Positions 45,997-58,179 of a stretch of DNA of 64,000 nucleotides are shown piece by piece. The translations under genes were made by a program, and so were the position numbers. Within the stretch, counting starts at the first letter, position 1; each line of letters opens with the position of its first letter. The stretch comes from Amoeboaphelidium protococcarum (Eukaryota; Aphelidiomycota; Aphelidea). The stretch lies in NCBI GenBank assembly GCA_023515745.1, contig JALECJ010000256.1:1736001-1800000 (forward strand), read 5' to 3'. Below the pieces are notes generated by a model, which worked only from the letters and a program-made list of their open reading frames with translations, was not told the DNA's origin and ran no database searches.

Positions 45997-47232
45997 ATGA
46001 GTTTGAAAATTGGTATCACGTCTGCAACGGGCAACCTGGGTCTGACAACTTTGAAATACTTTGCTGAAACTCTAAATAAGGACAAGTTCAGTCTGAGAGT
46101 GGCGGCCTTTGACAAGAGCAAGCATTTGAAGAGTGTCGAGAATTTCTGTGACAAGCATCGTGTTCGTTGCTTCAGTTTCGACTGCGACCGTGATGATCAA
46201 TTGTTGGAGACGTTCGTGTAGGAATGCCACGTTCTGATCATCATTCCAACAAGATCTCCTGACCGTGTCGCCCATGCCAGAAAGTACATTGACGCGGCGA
46301 AGAAGTACAATGTGGACAATGTCATCATGTACAGCTTCATCCGGGAGAAGAATAGCAAGTGGGGACAGCACTATCAACAAATCGAAGAGCTGATAGAGAA
46401 CTCTGGCATCAACTACACGTTTATCCGCACGCCTGTGCACATGCAAAGTTTGTATCTGTTTGCTCCTGATATCGCAAAGGGTGTTTTGCCTCTGCCTATT
46501 GGTGGAGGAAGCGCGCCATGGGTCCACGTTCGCGATGTTGCCAGAGCTGCCAAGGTGATAGTTGAAGAGTAAAAGTCGTCCAACTTCTTCAAGGCTTTCC
46601 ATATCACTGGTCCGTCGTTGCTTGATGGGTAGACGTTGGCTTCCGTAGCGTCCAACACGCTGAATATACGTGTCGAGTACCGCAACATCACCGAGTAGGC
46701 AGCACGTAATCTGCTAGTCGATAGTGGTCTAGAGTCGTGGTTGGTTGAAGAGTTTATCTACATGTTTCAAGACATCCGCGACGGGAAGTTGCAGTACGTG
46801 AATCAGTTGTTCTCTCAGCTGACGGGCGAGGAGAGTAAGCACATCAGCCAGTTCTTCGTCGAAAATCGTAAGCGTTTCACACATCCCGAGTTTGCTTACT
46901 ATCCTGAAGGTATGCTGGAGGTGGAGGAGGAGCGAGAGGAGAGAGAACGCAAGACGGAAAGAGTAACCACAACGTCCACCAGTGTTCCAATCTCGCACCG
47001 TGAAAGTCGCAAAGTTGAAGTCATCGAGACGATGGGTGGTGGTCCTGGTGCTGCTCAATATCTGTTGTCTAGCCAGGATTTACAGTCTGGATTGGACACT
47101 GTCGATGAGTGCCTGAATCAAGAATCTGTCGCGTTGAGCCATTTGAACTTCCTCATCTCTCGCTCTAATGAGGTGATGGCCAAGTTGCAAAGCTTGAAAC
47201 AAGAGCTTTTGGATCTGCATCAGTAAGTGTGA
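45997..47232 (+). CDS. NmrA-like atypical short-chain dehydrogenase family protein
   Basis: A 411-residue single-exon protein. The N-terminal Rossmann fold has the dinucleotide motif GITSATGNLGLTTL, an acidic/basic beta2 region (LRVAAFDKSKH) and the NmrA-like run YNVDNVIMYSFIRE, YTFIRTPVHMQSL and PWVHVRDVARAAKV. The last 150 residues form an extension: a helical acidic part (YYPEGMLEVEEEREERERK), then an amphipathic helix at the end (LISRSNEVMAKLQSLKQELL). Proteins of this family bind NAD(P) and often act as redox sensors or regulators. The extension may mediate oligomerisation. A TAA and GTG precede the TGA at 47230-47232. Confidence 0.75.
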
Positions 47233-47484
47233 GTGTCTACTTCTTCCAATTGGATTTTATGAGCATAGCATTTCTATCATTTTGCATCTAATTTATGAAT
47301 TGGTAAATTGACTTAATATAGCTTTCATTTAATGTCTCAATTTATTTCAGCACTCTATTAGTCTTATATGATCTTGCGACAATCAAGTTTTGTTTCAACT
47401 CTCTTTGTTTTAAAACTCTCCCAGTCAATTCGCGTCAACTGCGCATACAATCCTAATACATTACCATAGTGAGAATAGATAGCC

Positions 47485-49456
47485 ATGAAGATTCTATGTG
47501 TGGCAGAAAAGCCTTCTATAGCCAAGGCTTTGGCCGCTATTCTGTCTGATAATAACTTTTAATCGGTAAGATATTAACTTAAACCCTCAAAGCATACATG
47601 TTCTTTATTCAATCATTGTAGAGATAAGGACAGCACAAGTATTGCAGAAATTTCTGCTTTGGATACAACTTTTAAGGGAGATAGTGTGATTTTACAGTTA
47701 CAAGTGTTCTTGGTCACTTGATAGAGACAGATTTTTCCAAAGAGTACAGAAAATGGGGGAGTTGCGATTCAGCTGAGCTCTTCCGTGCCCCAATTGTGAA
47801 AAGTGTGCGCAGTGACGTTATGCAAGTGGCCAAGAATCTTGAGACTCAGGCCAAGTATTGTCAACAGCTAATCATATGGACTGATTGTGATCGTGAAGGT
47901 GAGAATATCGGTTAGGAGATTGCTAATGTGTGCAAGAGATCGAATCCTCGAATACAAGTGATGCGTGCCAGATTCTCAGTTGTGTAGAAGCGTGAAATTC
48001 TAAAGGCTATCAACCAGCTGCATTAAATTGACGTTCCAATGTCAGAGTCTGTTGATGCTAGGATGGAACTAGATTTGCGAATAGGTGCAGCCTTTACAAG
48101 ATTTCAAACCATGATATTGAGTCCGTAATTTGCAGACTTGCAAGATTAGATTATAAGCTATGGCTCATGTCAGTTCCCAACTCTAGGATTTGTGGTTGAA
48201 CGATATTGGGCGCGAAAGAGATTTATATCGGAGCCATTCTGGTTTATTGATTGCAAAATCAAAAAGGGTTAGTAAACCGTGGACTTTAAATGGACGCGCG
48301 GAAGACTGTTTGATAAAGATGTATGTCTAGTGTTGTATTCTCGGTGCGTGGATGTAGCTCGAGCCAAAGTAATAAGTGTCACCTCATCTCCTCAACGCCA
48401 CTATCGTCCTCTACCTCTTACAACTATTGAATTGTAAAAGTTTGCCACCTCCTATCTCAAAATCTCTGGTCATGAAGTGATGAGTATTGCAGAAGACCTC
48501 TATAATCAGGGATTCATCTCATATCCAAGAACAGAGACTAACGTGTTTGAAAAGGGATTCAATTTACACCAGGCGATAGAGAAATAAGTTGCAGATCCCA
48601 AGTGGGGAGGATTCGCGAGAGAGTTAATGGCAGGGGAGCATGGAAAAGGAGGTCGATTCAAGTGGCCAAGATGTGGCAGTTCTAATGATAAGGCTCATCC
48701 TCCCATTCATCCCACCAACTACACCAATAACCTTACTGAAAAGAAGGCAGCCGTTTATGAATATATAGTCAGGCGGTTCCTCGCCTGCTGCAGTGAAGAC
48801 GCTATTGGTCAGAATACCAAAGTGCGCGTTCGTATGGCTGAATAAGAGTTTGAAGCATCAGGTAATTAATAATTTGATTCAATGGAATAATTATGTATGT
48901 TGCTGTTGTAGGACTTATCATTAAGGAGAGAAATTATTTGGACGTATATAGATACGATAAATGGGACAGTGTTGACATTCCGGACTTTGAGTAGAATGAA
49001 GTGATCGAGCCGGAATCTTGCGAAATGCATTAGGGATAGACTACTCCACCACAATTAATGACCGAAGCTGAACTGATAGCCGTCATGGACAAGAATGGAA
49101 TAGGAACGGATGCCACAATTGCTGAACACATTAAAAAGGTGTAGGAGCGAGAATATATCTACAAAGATGGCTAGTATTTTCTACCGTCCAAGCTGGGTCT
49201 TGCTTTAGTTGAAGGATATGATGAAATTGGGTTCCACAAAAGTTTAGCTAAACCACACCTTCGCCGCGTCATGGAGCAGAGAATGAAGGACATTTGTGAT
49301 GGTAAGGCCACAAAGTAGCAAGTAGTCTAAGAAGGTGTGGCAATGTATCACGAAATGTTTGTAAAGACACGGCAAAATGAGCAAGTTCTATTAAATGCTC
49401 TCAACAAGTATCTTGGTGTCAAAAGAGCTAGAAACAATGATCTCCAAACCGTGTGA
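47485..49456 (+). CDS. TOP3: DNA topoisomerase III (type IA)
   Basis: A 621-residue type IA topoisomerase acting with RecQ helicases to resolve recombination intermediates. Exons 47485-47565, 47622-48861 and 48912-49456; introns of 56 and 50 nt. The Toprim domain opens with [16 protein letters not shown] and has [15 protein letters not shown]. The active-site Tyr328 is in [45 protein letters not shown] and the C-terminal [16 protein letters not shown] are intact. It stops after the core, so the C-terminal zinc fingers of longer TOP3-alpha forms are absent, as in yeast Top3. Gln is often TAG/TAA. It ends at TGA 49454-49456. Confidence 0.96.
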
Positions 49457-50067
49457 CTATCTATTGACTATTACTTATTTCTACATCTATTCCATCTTTT
49501 ATAAGCACAACATCATTCATCCATCGTTCACTCTTACATAGCATTAAATGCGTGTTTCAATTAATGAATCGAAGTTATCGAAGGCGGATTGCCATATTTA
49601 CGAGCAAGGAGCAGCTTTCTCGTTTCGCAGTAAGTTTAATCAATGCCCTCAGCCTACACAATCTTAATAATGTTATCACCTTTATCATCAATTGGAATAC
49701 TTCGAGTACATTTATATGTACAATTTACCTCAATTTAACTTGCGTTTTAACTGGAAGGATTAGAATACTTGGCGAATAAAAGTTGTCTCCTTCTGCTCAG
49801 ATAGAAATTGGGTACTTTGCCTTTGTGTCTTTTTGACTGATACACAAAATCAAGTCCACATACCTATTAAAGCGATGTGTTTTTCACTTGCTTTTAATTC
49901 TTTTCCGGCTCAACAGTATTTGTTGCATTATCTGCCATTGTGAAATGGTTCGTTGATGATAAGAACAAGAATTGATCGTTGATAAAAATCATACATTTTA
50001 TTGAAAGTCAGCATCATTGAAACAAACAAATCACATAGCGATACACGTCTATCGAGTCCGAAATACA
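49457..50067. other. Mostly non-coding; possible exon at 49548
   Basis: A plus-strand frame from ATG 49548 runs to TGA 49941-49943. Its first 27 codons look coding (MRVSINESKLSKADCHIY) and end at a GTAAGT donor-like site, but no acceptor gives a convincing continuation. I cannot support a named gene. Confidence 0.25.
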
Positions 50068-51341
50068 TCAGCGCTTATACTCGGTCTTTACAGCAATCTT
50101 GTCAACTCTACACGAGGTATATAAATAAAAAAACGAGACAGATAAATGAACTTACTTTGAATAATCGATTGAGATGGACTTGTTGCCGCGTCGATTGGTT
50201 TTAAGACGTCTCGCTTACGGTGCACGTCCTGATTTAGACGATCCTTGCTTTTTTCCGGCACCAGCAACTTCAGTGGATTTATAAACAGGCTCCAACTTTC
50301 TTTTACTAGTCTATCTCTTGCCAAGAATAGGCTTCTTGTTCTTTTTCACGTACTTTTAATCATTCTACAGTAGATATTATTGTGATTAATTCCGGATATT
50401 AAAACCATCAAGTCGACGAAACATCCTACCTCTTAATCTTGATAATCGTTCAATGGCTGGTCATCATCAAAAGTTGGCGGCTTTAACTGATCCGTTTATT
50501 CATCGACTTGATCTCCATTTTCTTCTTCATCTGCTTCCTCTTTAGCCGTCGCTTGTTTCAGACGCTGGTGAGGAGACTGTAGAATCAACTCCAAATTCAG
50601 ACGCCTCTCAACAGCTTCAGTACTTTGAGAGTTTCTCATGATGCCTTTTCTCGCTGCAGGACTTTGGAATATGTTATACTCCTGAGTAGTCGGCTTAGCA
50701 TCAACAGATTAGAATAGACGCTTCTTGACGCTGGATTTAACAGGTTGCGGTCTCGATTGACGCGATTGGACAACCTTCACAGAGACATACTCCTCCTCCT
50801 CGAACTGCTACTCTTCACGCTCAATCTTAATCTGTTCACTTGCATCATCGACAGCCTTCTCCTGAACCGTATACAACTTAGACATCAGTTTAGAGTTTGA
50901 CTTATTCTTGGACCTGCATGGAGATTAAAACAATTCAAGGAGTCCACTACTCTACTTTACACCAGGAGTAGCAGCGATCTCTTCATCGTGTACGGATTTC
51001 AGTTTTTTCAACTTACTCTCCAACTTGCTCTTGTTGTCTTTGACCACTTGGGTACTCTGTACTTAATCATCTTTCTATACGATTTTTTATTATGGAAGCT
51101 TAGTACTATCAGACTTGGTCTTGTTTTTTAGTTTATTATAACTCTTATACTTCTTTACTACATTCACCGCGAATCATTGAAATCGAAACCAAAAAGTCCT
51201 GATCGTATGCTTACCTATGTCAGGTTGCAGATCAATGTCTTGTTTTGAAGGATCTCTGCCATTAATTTTCTTAAAGTTATTTTCCCATTATTTCAGCTCT
51301 TGCTTTAAAGTCTATAGCTCTTCCATACTACTTGTTTGCAT
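50068..51341 (-). CDS. SLD2: DNA replication regulator Sld2/Drc1
   Basis: S-CDK-regulated replication-initiation factor that bridges to Dpb11. Four exons (minus): 51341-51215, 51157-50430, 50364-50156 and 50107-50068; introns of 57, 65 and 48 nt; 367 residues. The N-terminal Sld2/RecQL4 signature is LKQELKQWENNFKKINGRDP, SKQDIDL and, after the first intron, VKKYKSYNKLK. A middle block TQEYNIFQSPAARKGIMRNS and basic, Ser/Thr-Pro-containing stretches (LFQSPCRSKNKS, LILQSPHQRLK) offer CDK sites. There is no RecQ helicase domain, so it is the stand-alone fungal type. The C-terminus is very basic. It ends at TGA 50068-50070. Confidence 0.88.
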
Positions 51342-51843
51342 GCTGAATATGCGTAAAAGGTGAGGTGATGATGTGCTGAAACAAAGCCAAATGCTGAAGA
51401 CGCCGAGGATTTCTCAGTGATGAAACGCGTCAGACTTTCTGCTGTTTATTATTATGATTAGATTGTCTCATAAAGTCAATACTATCAAGCTGTTGAGAAG
51501 AGCGTTATATAAAAGCAAGATGAATTTCAGGCGTAAAACATAACATTGATGTAAGTGGCGAATCAGTACGAATTCTATCTACTGTAAGCCGACACTGCGT
51601 TGGTCAATTTGACTGTCTTCATCACCACAACTTGTCATTTATCATTAATCTCATGTAATTATAAGTTGAAATTGACATATAACCATGAAGACCTCAAGCG
51701 ATTTTAACTTTATTGATTCGCAGTATACTGTAACTGTAGTAATCACAAAGTTCAGTTTCTATTCCTCGGTTGAAACAAATCGATTGAAACAGAATATTAT
51801 TGCACTCTTAAGACTTAAATACAGTACAATTTTTTTAAATATT
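51342..51843. other. Divergent intergenic region, SLD2 / UBE2S
   Basis: An in-frame ATG at 51685 could extend UBE2S by 53 codons, but the added sequence is hydrophobic and AT-rich and lacks family similarity, so it is left as 5' flank. Confidence 0.4.
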
Positions 51844-52614
51844 ATGTTAAGTATTGCTAGTTCAGTGTATAAAAAGTGGCTTAAAGAAGTGCAGTAGGTG
51901 CAATAATCCGATTTGGAAGGTATAAAAGTGATAGCGGACGATGAAGATTTAAGCAAGGTTGAAGTTTACATGCTCGGACCAGGTAATTCTAGCTCACCGA
52001 TAATTTAGGTGTTTATAATACTAAAAGTTTATGTAGAATTGACTCCATTTGATCATGGCTGCTTCAAGATCAAGATGCAACTAACCGATACTTATCCCGA
52101 TACGCCGCCAAAGTGCACATTTGTAACCAAGACGTTCCATCCGAATTTGCATCCACAGACTGGCGAAATTTGTTTAAATACACTGAAAAAAGACTGGACC
52201 AGAGACACTACTATCAAGTAAATTCTAATTACTATTAGGTGTCTACTGATAGATCCTAATCCTGAAAGTGCGCTTAATGAGGAGGCGGGGAAGATGCTGT
52301 TGGAAGATTACGGCGAGTATTGTCGCCGTGTCAAGATTTTGTGTGATGTTCATTGCCGCAGCGTCTTGTAAGAGTATAATCGCTTGATTCAGATGAGCAA
52401 GAAACAGGGCGCGCTATAATCCAGCGATGAACAAGTCACTGAATAGAATGCAGAGAATACTGTCCCGAGTACGCAGTCTGCTGACTAAGTGTCAGAGTAG
52501 TCTGTGAAGAAGCGCGCCATTAGTGGTGAAGATGAACTTGTGAACAGCAGTAGTAAAGCTAAATCCGCGGTAAAAAAGTTGGACTCCAAGAAGCGTACCA
52601 CAAGGCGTCTATGA
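51844..52614 (+). CDS. UBE2S: Ubiquitin-conjugating enzyme E2 S (APC/C E2)
   Basis: E2 enzyme that in animals elongates Lys11 chains with the anaphase-promoting complex. Exons 51844-51982 and 52037-52614, intron 54 nt; 238 residues. The UBC fold: [40 protein letters not shown] and the active-site Cys92 in [13 protein letters not shown], then [19 protein letters not shown]. The C-terminal tail is acidic/Ser-rich then basic and ends KKRTTRRL, echoing the C-terminal Leu-Arg-Arg-Leu peptide by which UBE2S docks on the APC/C. This tail distinguishes it from other E2s. Gln in IKQILITIRC is TAA. It ends at TGA 52612-52614. The start could be 51685. Confidence 0.92.
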
Positions 52615-52676
52615 TCCAATGAAAATCCACAAACGCGTGTATTACAGTATATACATTTAGCTCATAACTCCCATCA

Positions 52677-53312
52677 TCAGTTCAAGTTATATGTAGATTT
52701 TCTTCTTTATTATAACGCCAGATATCCGTAGCGAAGTTCTTACGGTGTCAATGGGACACTATCATCATATGGAATGCCATTTTAAGCGCAAAATCGCTGC
52801 CTCACATCTATCGCCGCTTCAATCACTTCGCCGACAAACATCTTGGCCGCACCACCAACCACTATGGCAACCTTTTCACTAACAGCACCAGCCTTTGCTT
52901 ATGTCTAATTGCTCCCATTCAATGCATCGATAGTCTACTAAACTACTCTCCTGATCCCACCTTTTGGGAATCCGCAACTTCTGAATAGTTCATATCGCTG
53001 CAACTGCCCTGGCGTCATCTGATCCATCAACATTTTCATCTTCTAGGCTTGAGCCAGAGCGCGTTGTTATTCATCAAGATCTGTATCTCCGGCATTCTTA
53101 TAAGGCATCATCACTGGATCTTCTAGGAACGTATCAAATTCGTCATCATCTTCCGCGTTGTTATCTTGGCCTAGTTAATTAGCTTAATTGACTCCCGCGA
53201 CTGGGTTATCCTGTTCATTCGATGGCATGACGAGTCCTTACACAATGCCCAATTCATCTTCTAAATCGCTTCCATCCCCGCTCTACTTTGCAGCAGCTTT
53301 CTTTCTAGGCAT
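52677..53312 (-). CDS. TAF11: TFIID subunit 11 (TAF11, histone fold)
   Basis: A 211-residue single-exon protein. The N-terminal part is acidic (EDDDEFDTFLEDP); the histone-fold domain reads MTPGQLQRYELFRSCGFPKG, IRRVVQQTI, KVAIVVGGAAKMFVGEVIEA, AIDVRQRF and LTPQELRYGYLALQQRR, matching TAF11, which pairs with TAF13 in TFIID. Several Gln are TAG/TAA in pairs. Start ATG 53312 (MPRKKAAAKQ), stop TGA 52677-52679. Convergent with UBE2S (62 bp). Confidence 0.92.
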
Positions 53313-53433
53313 ATTAGCTATTGCTTGAATTTAATATAAATGAATTGATTAAAACAAAGAGTGGTGGATTGGACGCGTTGTGAAGAATAGAAATTAGAGT
53401 AAAAGAACGGTAAGATTTATCGCAATATAAAAA

Positions 53434-53902
53434 TCAAAATGGGAACGTGTTTGAATTCATAATATCAAGTGCACATTCCAGCAGATTGCCACTGTGCTTC
53501 TTCAAATACTTCTCAGCCATAGCTTTGGACATGTTAAACTCGCGCTTCAAACTCTCAATATCCTCCTTTTTGATCAGAATCTTATTCAATCTACACAAAC
53601 ATTTAGAGTTTTAACTTGATCAATTAATGACATTGACAAAGTATAAAATTAGAATACTTTTTAGCAGGTCCATTCAAGGAGTCAGCAGTGCCTGACTGAG
53701 ATGTCGTACCAGCAGGCTAACCTTTATCAGTTGACAGAAAATTCATGGCATTATTGATTTTGGACACGTCCAACGTTGCTTCCTCAGAGAAATCAGTCAC
53801 CTTTTCAATATCTTTCTAAGAATCCACTTTACTCTCATCAAGACTTAACTTGTTCAATTTCTAGTTTTCCTCTTTCAACTCTGTTGCATTAGTGTCACTC
53901 AT
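53434..53902 (-). CDS. HYPK: HYPK-like NatA cofactor (Huntingtin-interacting protein K family)
   Basis: A 133-residue protein from two exons (53902-53658 and 53590-53434; intron 67 nt). The central part (VTDFSEEATLDVSKINNAMN) matches the HYPK segment that inserts into NatA. After the intron comes the UBA-like domain KILIKKEDIESLKREFNM, AEKYLKKHSGNLLECALDIM. HYPK binds and regulates the NAA15/NAA10 N-terminal acetyltransferase at the ribosome. It shares a 114-bp divergent promoter with CBP20. It ends at TGA 53434-53436. Confidence 0.85.
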
Positions 53903-54016
53903 AATTGGCTGCTTTTTTATTATTGCCGTGTCCTTTTCGTCTTCAAATCGAAAATAGAAAAGTTCCTAACGAGGAATTCGACCACCAGTTTATCAGTACA
54001 ATTAGACTCCATTAAT

Positions 54017-54562
54017 ATGGCTTCTCTAGTTAAATCTCTGGCAGCTTACTCAGAATATAAAGATAGATACTTTAAGGGTACATAAGAAGAGTATGCTGTG
54101 GCAATTAAGAACTCGGCTACGGTCTATGTTGGCAATTTGAGCTTCTACACTACCGAGGAGCAGTTGTATGCTGCATTCTCGCGCGTTGGCAATGAGGCTA
54201 GCATTAGAAAAATCATTATGGGCCTCGACAGGCACCAGCTTACACCATGCGGATTCTGTTTTGTTGAGTTTTATAAGCGCGAAGACGCGTTTAGTGCTAT
54301 CAAGTATCTCAGCGGCACCAAGTTGGATGATCGTCACATTAGAATTGATCTGGATCCTGGGTTTACTGATGGGCGGTAGTATGGGCGTGGCAAGAGCGGT
54401 GGACAGGTCAGAGATGAAATGCGCGATGATTTTGACGAAGGCAGAGGAGGATATGGAAAGCGTGCGCGTCAACAGGAAGATTCGTCGTATGGTTATTAGG
54501 ATCGCGGCGGCTACTAGAATTCTTACAATAATCAGCCGCGAAGTAAACGCTACAGGCAATGA
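54017..54562 (+). CDS. NCBP2: Nuclear cap-binding protein subunit 2 (CBP20)
   Basis: A 181-residue RRM protein that stacks the m7G cap as part of the nuclear cap-binding complex. The N-terminus ([15 protein letters not shown]) provides the cap-stacking Tyr. The RRM has [20 protein letters not shown] (RNP2), [19 protein letters not shown] (RNP1) and [14 protein letters not shown]. The tail [17 protein letters not shown] is diagnostic; its first Gln, invariant in eukaryotes, is TAG (54377-54379). An Arg/Gly/Tyr tail ends at TGA 54560-54562. No introns. Confidence 0.97.
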
Positions 54563-55038
54563 CTAATGTGAGAACTACCTTACTTTATTAAATGTTGAAT
54601 ATAATCTAGCTTTGACTTGCTTTTTGTTGTTGTTGTCGTGTTTTAACCGAATGCGATTGGTACCTCTTCGCTCCTTCTTCTTCAACTAAAACTTACCAAC
54701 TCCGGACAATCCGTTGGTCGCGTTATTTATGGCGATTAACTACGCAGAAGGAGGAAATCAATTGCCTTTGCTTTACTTAGTACATAACATGACTTTAATA
54801 TTATGTTATGTCTGTAGTTTTGGCGCACATTTTTTAGTCTACATTATCTTACATTCCAGCAGTAATCATATCGATTCTACTTTGCATTTTCTTCATTTGT
54901 TATTATTGTCAGTTGTTTTGCGACGCGTAAAATCTAATTCAGACTTCATTTGTCACACCTTCATACCGAAATTAGTTGCTGGCAACAAATCAAACTAAGA
55001 GAAGAAACTGGATAATACTTTATTCTATCCCATAAATT
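54563..55038. other. Intergenic (convergent)
   Basis: 476 bp between the CBP20 and AVT stops. A plus-strand frame at 54714-54998 is TGA-free but hydrophobic and His/Ser-rich with no supporting features; not called. Confidence 0.4.
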
Positions 55039-56599
55039 TCATAATTTACGCAACGAAAAGATTGTCGATGTGACCATAACAAATATTCCAAATGTAACCA
55101 GTACGGCGCATAAAACTAATCTGGCGGTTTAAGAGTGTTTCTGCTCAGATGACGCAATAGGAAGTACCTGAATCTCAATGTTATCCGCACTACTTACGCT
55201 GGCAATATCCTTCGTGAGAAGTGGAGACTCGGTGGCACTATCGCTCTTCCAAACGTTACCTCTTCTAAGTCGAAGGTAGATTAGGAAGCCCGCAAGACCA
55301 GGTATTATGTATGCAATAAAAGTCGAACATATACCACCAACCAACTCATAAACAAGTCCAAGGTTCTCCACAAGCAGCGCAATACCAACTGTTACTGCAA
55401 ATATAAGTGTTGTGATAGAGTAAAACTACGCGTTATTCGGCTGGTGATGTCTTGATCTCAGTCCCAGCATTCTTAACACAGCATCTCTGGTAGGAAAGAA
55501 GGCCATTGGATAAGTAAGTATGAGAGAAAACGCGAGTATAAATCTGGCGGCATTAGCAACATGATCGTTCTCGGGGAAGGAATTGAGAATATTATCCTTA
55601 ACCTTTTCGCCAAAAGCCATATATCCAACAACAGCCAGTCCGAGAGAGACCACCAAAGACACATTGGCTGAGATGAAAGACGCCAGAGACCATCGCTTGA
55701 TGTTTCGCCTCTTCAGAGCGCCGTAATTCAGAAACGCTGTCTGATTTGATACGAAAGCAAAGGCCATTACGCCTATAGCAGAGAATACATTCTTACCGAT
55801 AAAGGTGTACTCACTCCTTGGAATTGGGTGAACTCCTTCAGCAGGATTGATGAAAGCGCGATAGATAATTAAAGCAATCACAATGGGAGTACACGCGACA
55901 CCAATGACGCTAACTTTGGCAAGTTTATTGATTTTCTTGTAAAGGACCAGTGGGAAGACAAACAGCACACTGACCAGTACAATGATGAAAATTCGATTTT
56001 AAAGCAGTTAAGCGTCAGGTGCGTAGGTTGCCGCAATACTTGGAAATGAACTACCTAAAATAATAATGTAAGACACCATTGTACCAATACCGTTAGTGGC
56101 AATAACAAGATTGACAAGCCAAAAGCCAGGCCGTCCAAGGGCGTGATTCGCAAGCCCAGCAAAGGAGTAAACATCCACCAATTCACCAGCTTTTATCATT
56201 AGAATAATAGAAGCACAGGATAGATACGCGACACATACGGTAAGAATAATACCAAGACCAAATCCAGCATTACTCACCGCGTAACTAAGCCCAATGATAC
56301 CCGCGCCGACCGTGGTGTTGACCAAATTAAACGCCACGCCGAGCACAGATGTATTACCATCATCTTGCAAAGGCTATAAAGTGGTGTCGACTGTTTAATA
56401 AGACTCCACTGACTATTTCGAGTCCCGGAAATTGTCCAACAATGGTTATCGATCCTGCAGTGTCATAATAATACTGTAATATCCTACAGGCAGACAAAGA
56501 GTGAGAGATTTTGGAAAAATTAAGCGATCGGGAAAGTTTAAGAGAGGCGCGCCGTGATTGGGCAATTTCCAGATTGGACGAATCGGAGTCATTTGACAT
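55039..56599 (-). CDS. AVT-type vacuolar amino-acid transporter (SLC38/AAAP family)
   Basis: A 493-residue, about eleven-span transporter. Exon 1 (56599-56488) encodes a Ser-rich cytosolic start (MSNDSDSSNLEIAQ); intron 56487-56409 (79 nt); exon 2 holds the rest. Family motifs: VAFNLVNTTVGAGIIGLSYA (the AAAP first helix), MAFAFVSNQTAFLNYGALK and VSLGLAVVGYMAFGEKVKDN. Similar yeast Avt proteins move neutral amino acids across the vacuole membrane; the Ser-rich N-terminus and an acidic dileucine-like ESPLLTKD tail motif fit a vacuolar location. Gln is sometimes TAG/TAA. It ends at TGA 55039-55041. Confidence 0.9.
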
Positions 56600-56687
56600 G
56601 CATTCACTCTAAAGGGTATTATCAAGTACTACAGGGGAGAATAAGGATATCGATAACCAATATGAATTTATTATTTAAACGATTCAA

Positions 56688-57587
56688 TCACTTCTTCTTT
56701 GGAGCAGGACGATATACACCGACAACTAACGCGTGATCTCTCTCATAAGGCTCAAGAGTTAGCTGTTCCTGAGGCTTGATCTTCTCCTCTTGCATCTTCT
56801 TCACCTCCTTGGCGAAAACAGTTGCAGCATCAACGGTACTGTCGATACAGTTGGCCTTGATACTCACAACAACATGACCGCCAGTCTTCAGGAAATGGCT
56901 TGCATTCAGAGCAACGATACGCGCTTGATCAGGCTGTGCAACATCAGCGAAAACGACATCCACCATAGGAACCAGCATTCTGTACTTGTGTGGATGACGC
57001 GCATCCTCAATGATAGGGAGTACATTAGTTCTCTTCTTGGCCATATTGATCAAATCACGTCCGGATCTGTGAGAGAATTCAACAGCGTACACCATACCCT
57101 CTGGGCCGACAATATCAGCAACGTGGGACACAGTGGTACCACTGGATCCACCCAAATAAAGCACCTTGGTACCGGGAGCAATGTGAATCTTGTCAATACC
57201 ACCGACGATACCGGCACAGAGCTTAGATCTAAACGGATTCCAGACGCGATATTCCACTTTAGTGCCATCAGCATTTTCAACAGCAATTCGCTTCTCTCCG
57301 TACACAGACTCGCCAGGCACAAGATTTCTAGTGACAAGCAAATCTTCCTTACCACGCGCGATAAAAACACCAGCATGACGATGAGGCTCAATGATCACCT
57401 TTGGAGGAGCTTTCTTTCCACCCAAACCAAATTTGGCTCCACCGCGGCCACCACCTCTTGGTGCACCCCTTCCACGACCACCGCCTCTTGATGCGCCTCT
57501 GCCTCCACCTCTTCCGCCGCTACCACCTCTTCCACCACCAAATCCACCGCGTCCACCTCTTCCACCGCCTCTGCTTGGAAAAGCCAT
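56688..57587 (-). CDS. NOP1: Fibrillarin (rRNA 2'-O-methyltransferase)
   Basis: A 299-residue single-exon protein. It has an N-terminal Gly/Arg-rich GAR domain of about 60 residues and then the methyltransferase: [33 protein letters not shown], the SAM-binding [20 protein letters not shown] and [20 protein letters not shown]. It is the catalytic subunit of box C/D snoRNPs in the nucleolus. All of its few Gln codons are CAA/CAG and none is TAA/TAG, unlike most neighbours, so it is one of the rare genes here that the standard code would have read whole. It ends at TGA 56688-56690. Confidence 0.97.
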   Translation of the reverse strand: MAFPSRGGGRGGRGGFGGGRGGSGGRGGGRGASRGGGRGRGAPRGGGRGGAKFGLGGKKAPPKVIIEPHRHAGVFIARGKEDLLVTRNLVPGESVYGEKRIAVENADGTKVEYRVWNPFRSKLCAGIVGGIDKIHIAPGTKVLYLGGSSGTTVSHVADIVGPEGMVYAVEFSHRSGRDLINMAKKRTNVLPIIEDARHPHKYRMLVPMVDVVFADVAQPDQARIVALNASHFLKTGGHVVVSIKANCIDSTVDAATVFAKEVKKMQEEKIKPQEQLTLEPYERDHALVVGVYRPAPKKK

Positions 57588-58179
57588 ATCAAATATCGTG
57601 ATGTTTTATTCGAGTTTAGTTTTTGACTATTTTTCTCAATCAAACAGTAAAAGGGCATCGACCGTGTTTTCAGCGTTTTCGGTTGAACTTCATCAGTTTT
57701 ACCTCCTGAAAAGGATGTCCGGTGCTTTGATAGATATCACATAGATTTAGCGTTATTAATTTCGAAATCTATATGTAAGGCGTAATTGTTATAATAAAAA
57801 ACAATTTTAAAAGATTCACTTTCTTTGATTTTCTAGTCAATAAAGTTCGGGATCTTGAATTTTCACTCAAATCTGAATGTTGTCCACCATTGGACTATCA
57901 GCGACACCTTCTACGAGTCCACGCTAAGAAAGTACTGATAAAAGCATTCAGATTCAGATTCAAACAGTTCTGAGATTACCGTTTTGATATTAATTAGCTA
58001 ACAATAATTTACGCTTAAACCTGTTGATGTACAGGCAATTTTCCTTTCTCTTCCATTGCGTTTGATCTATTTAATGCACCATCAGTGGAATCTGCCAAAT
58101 CAGTTGATATTCGCGTTCCAGTTCTCGTTTTACTTTAAAAATCTGCAAGACTGAAAAGTTTGAACTTTAAACACTGCTG
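57588..58179. other. Divergent intergenic region
   Basis: 592 bp between fibrillarin and a plus-strand gene. No ORF or snoRNA boxes convincingly seen. Confidence 0.4.

Noticed and set aside
49548-49943. Possible gene starting at ATG 49548
   Set aside because: Only the first 27 codons look coding; no acceptor gives a sensible continuation.
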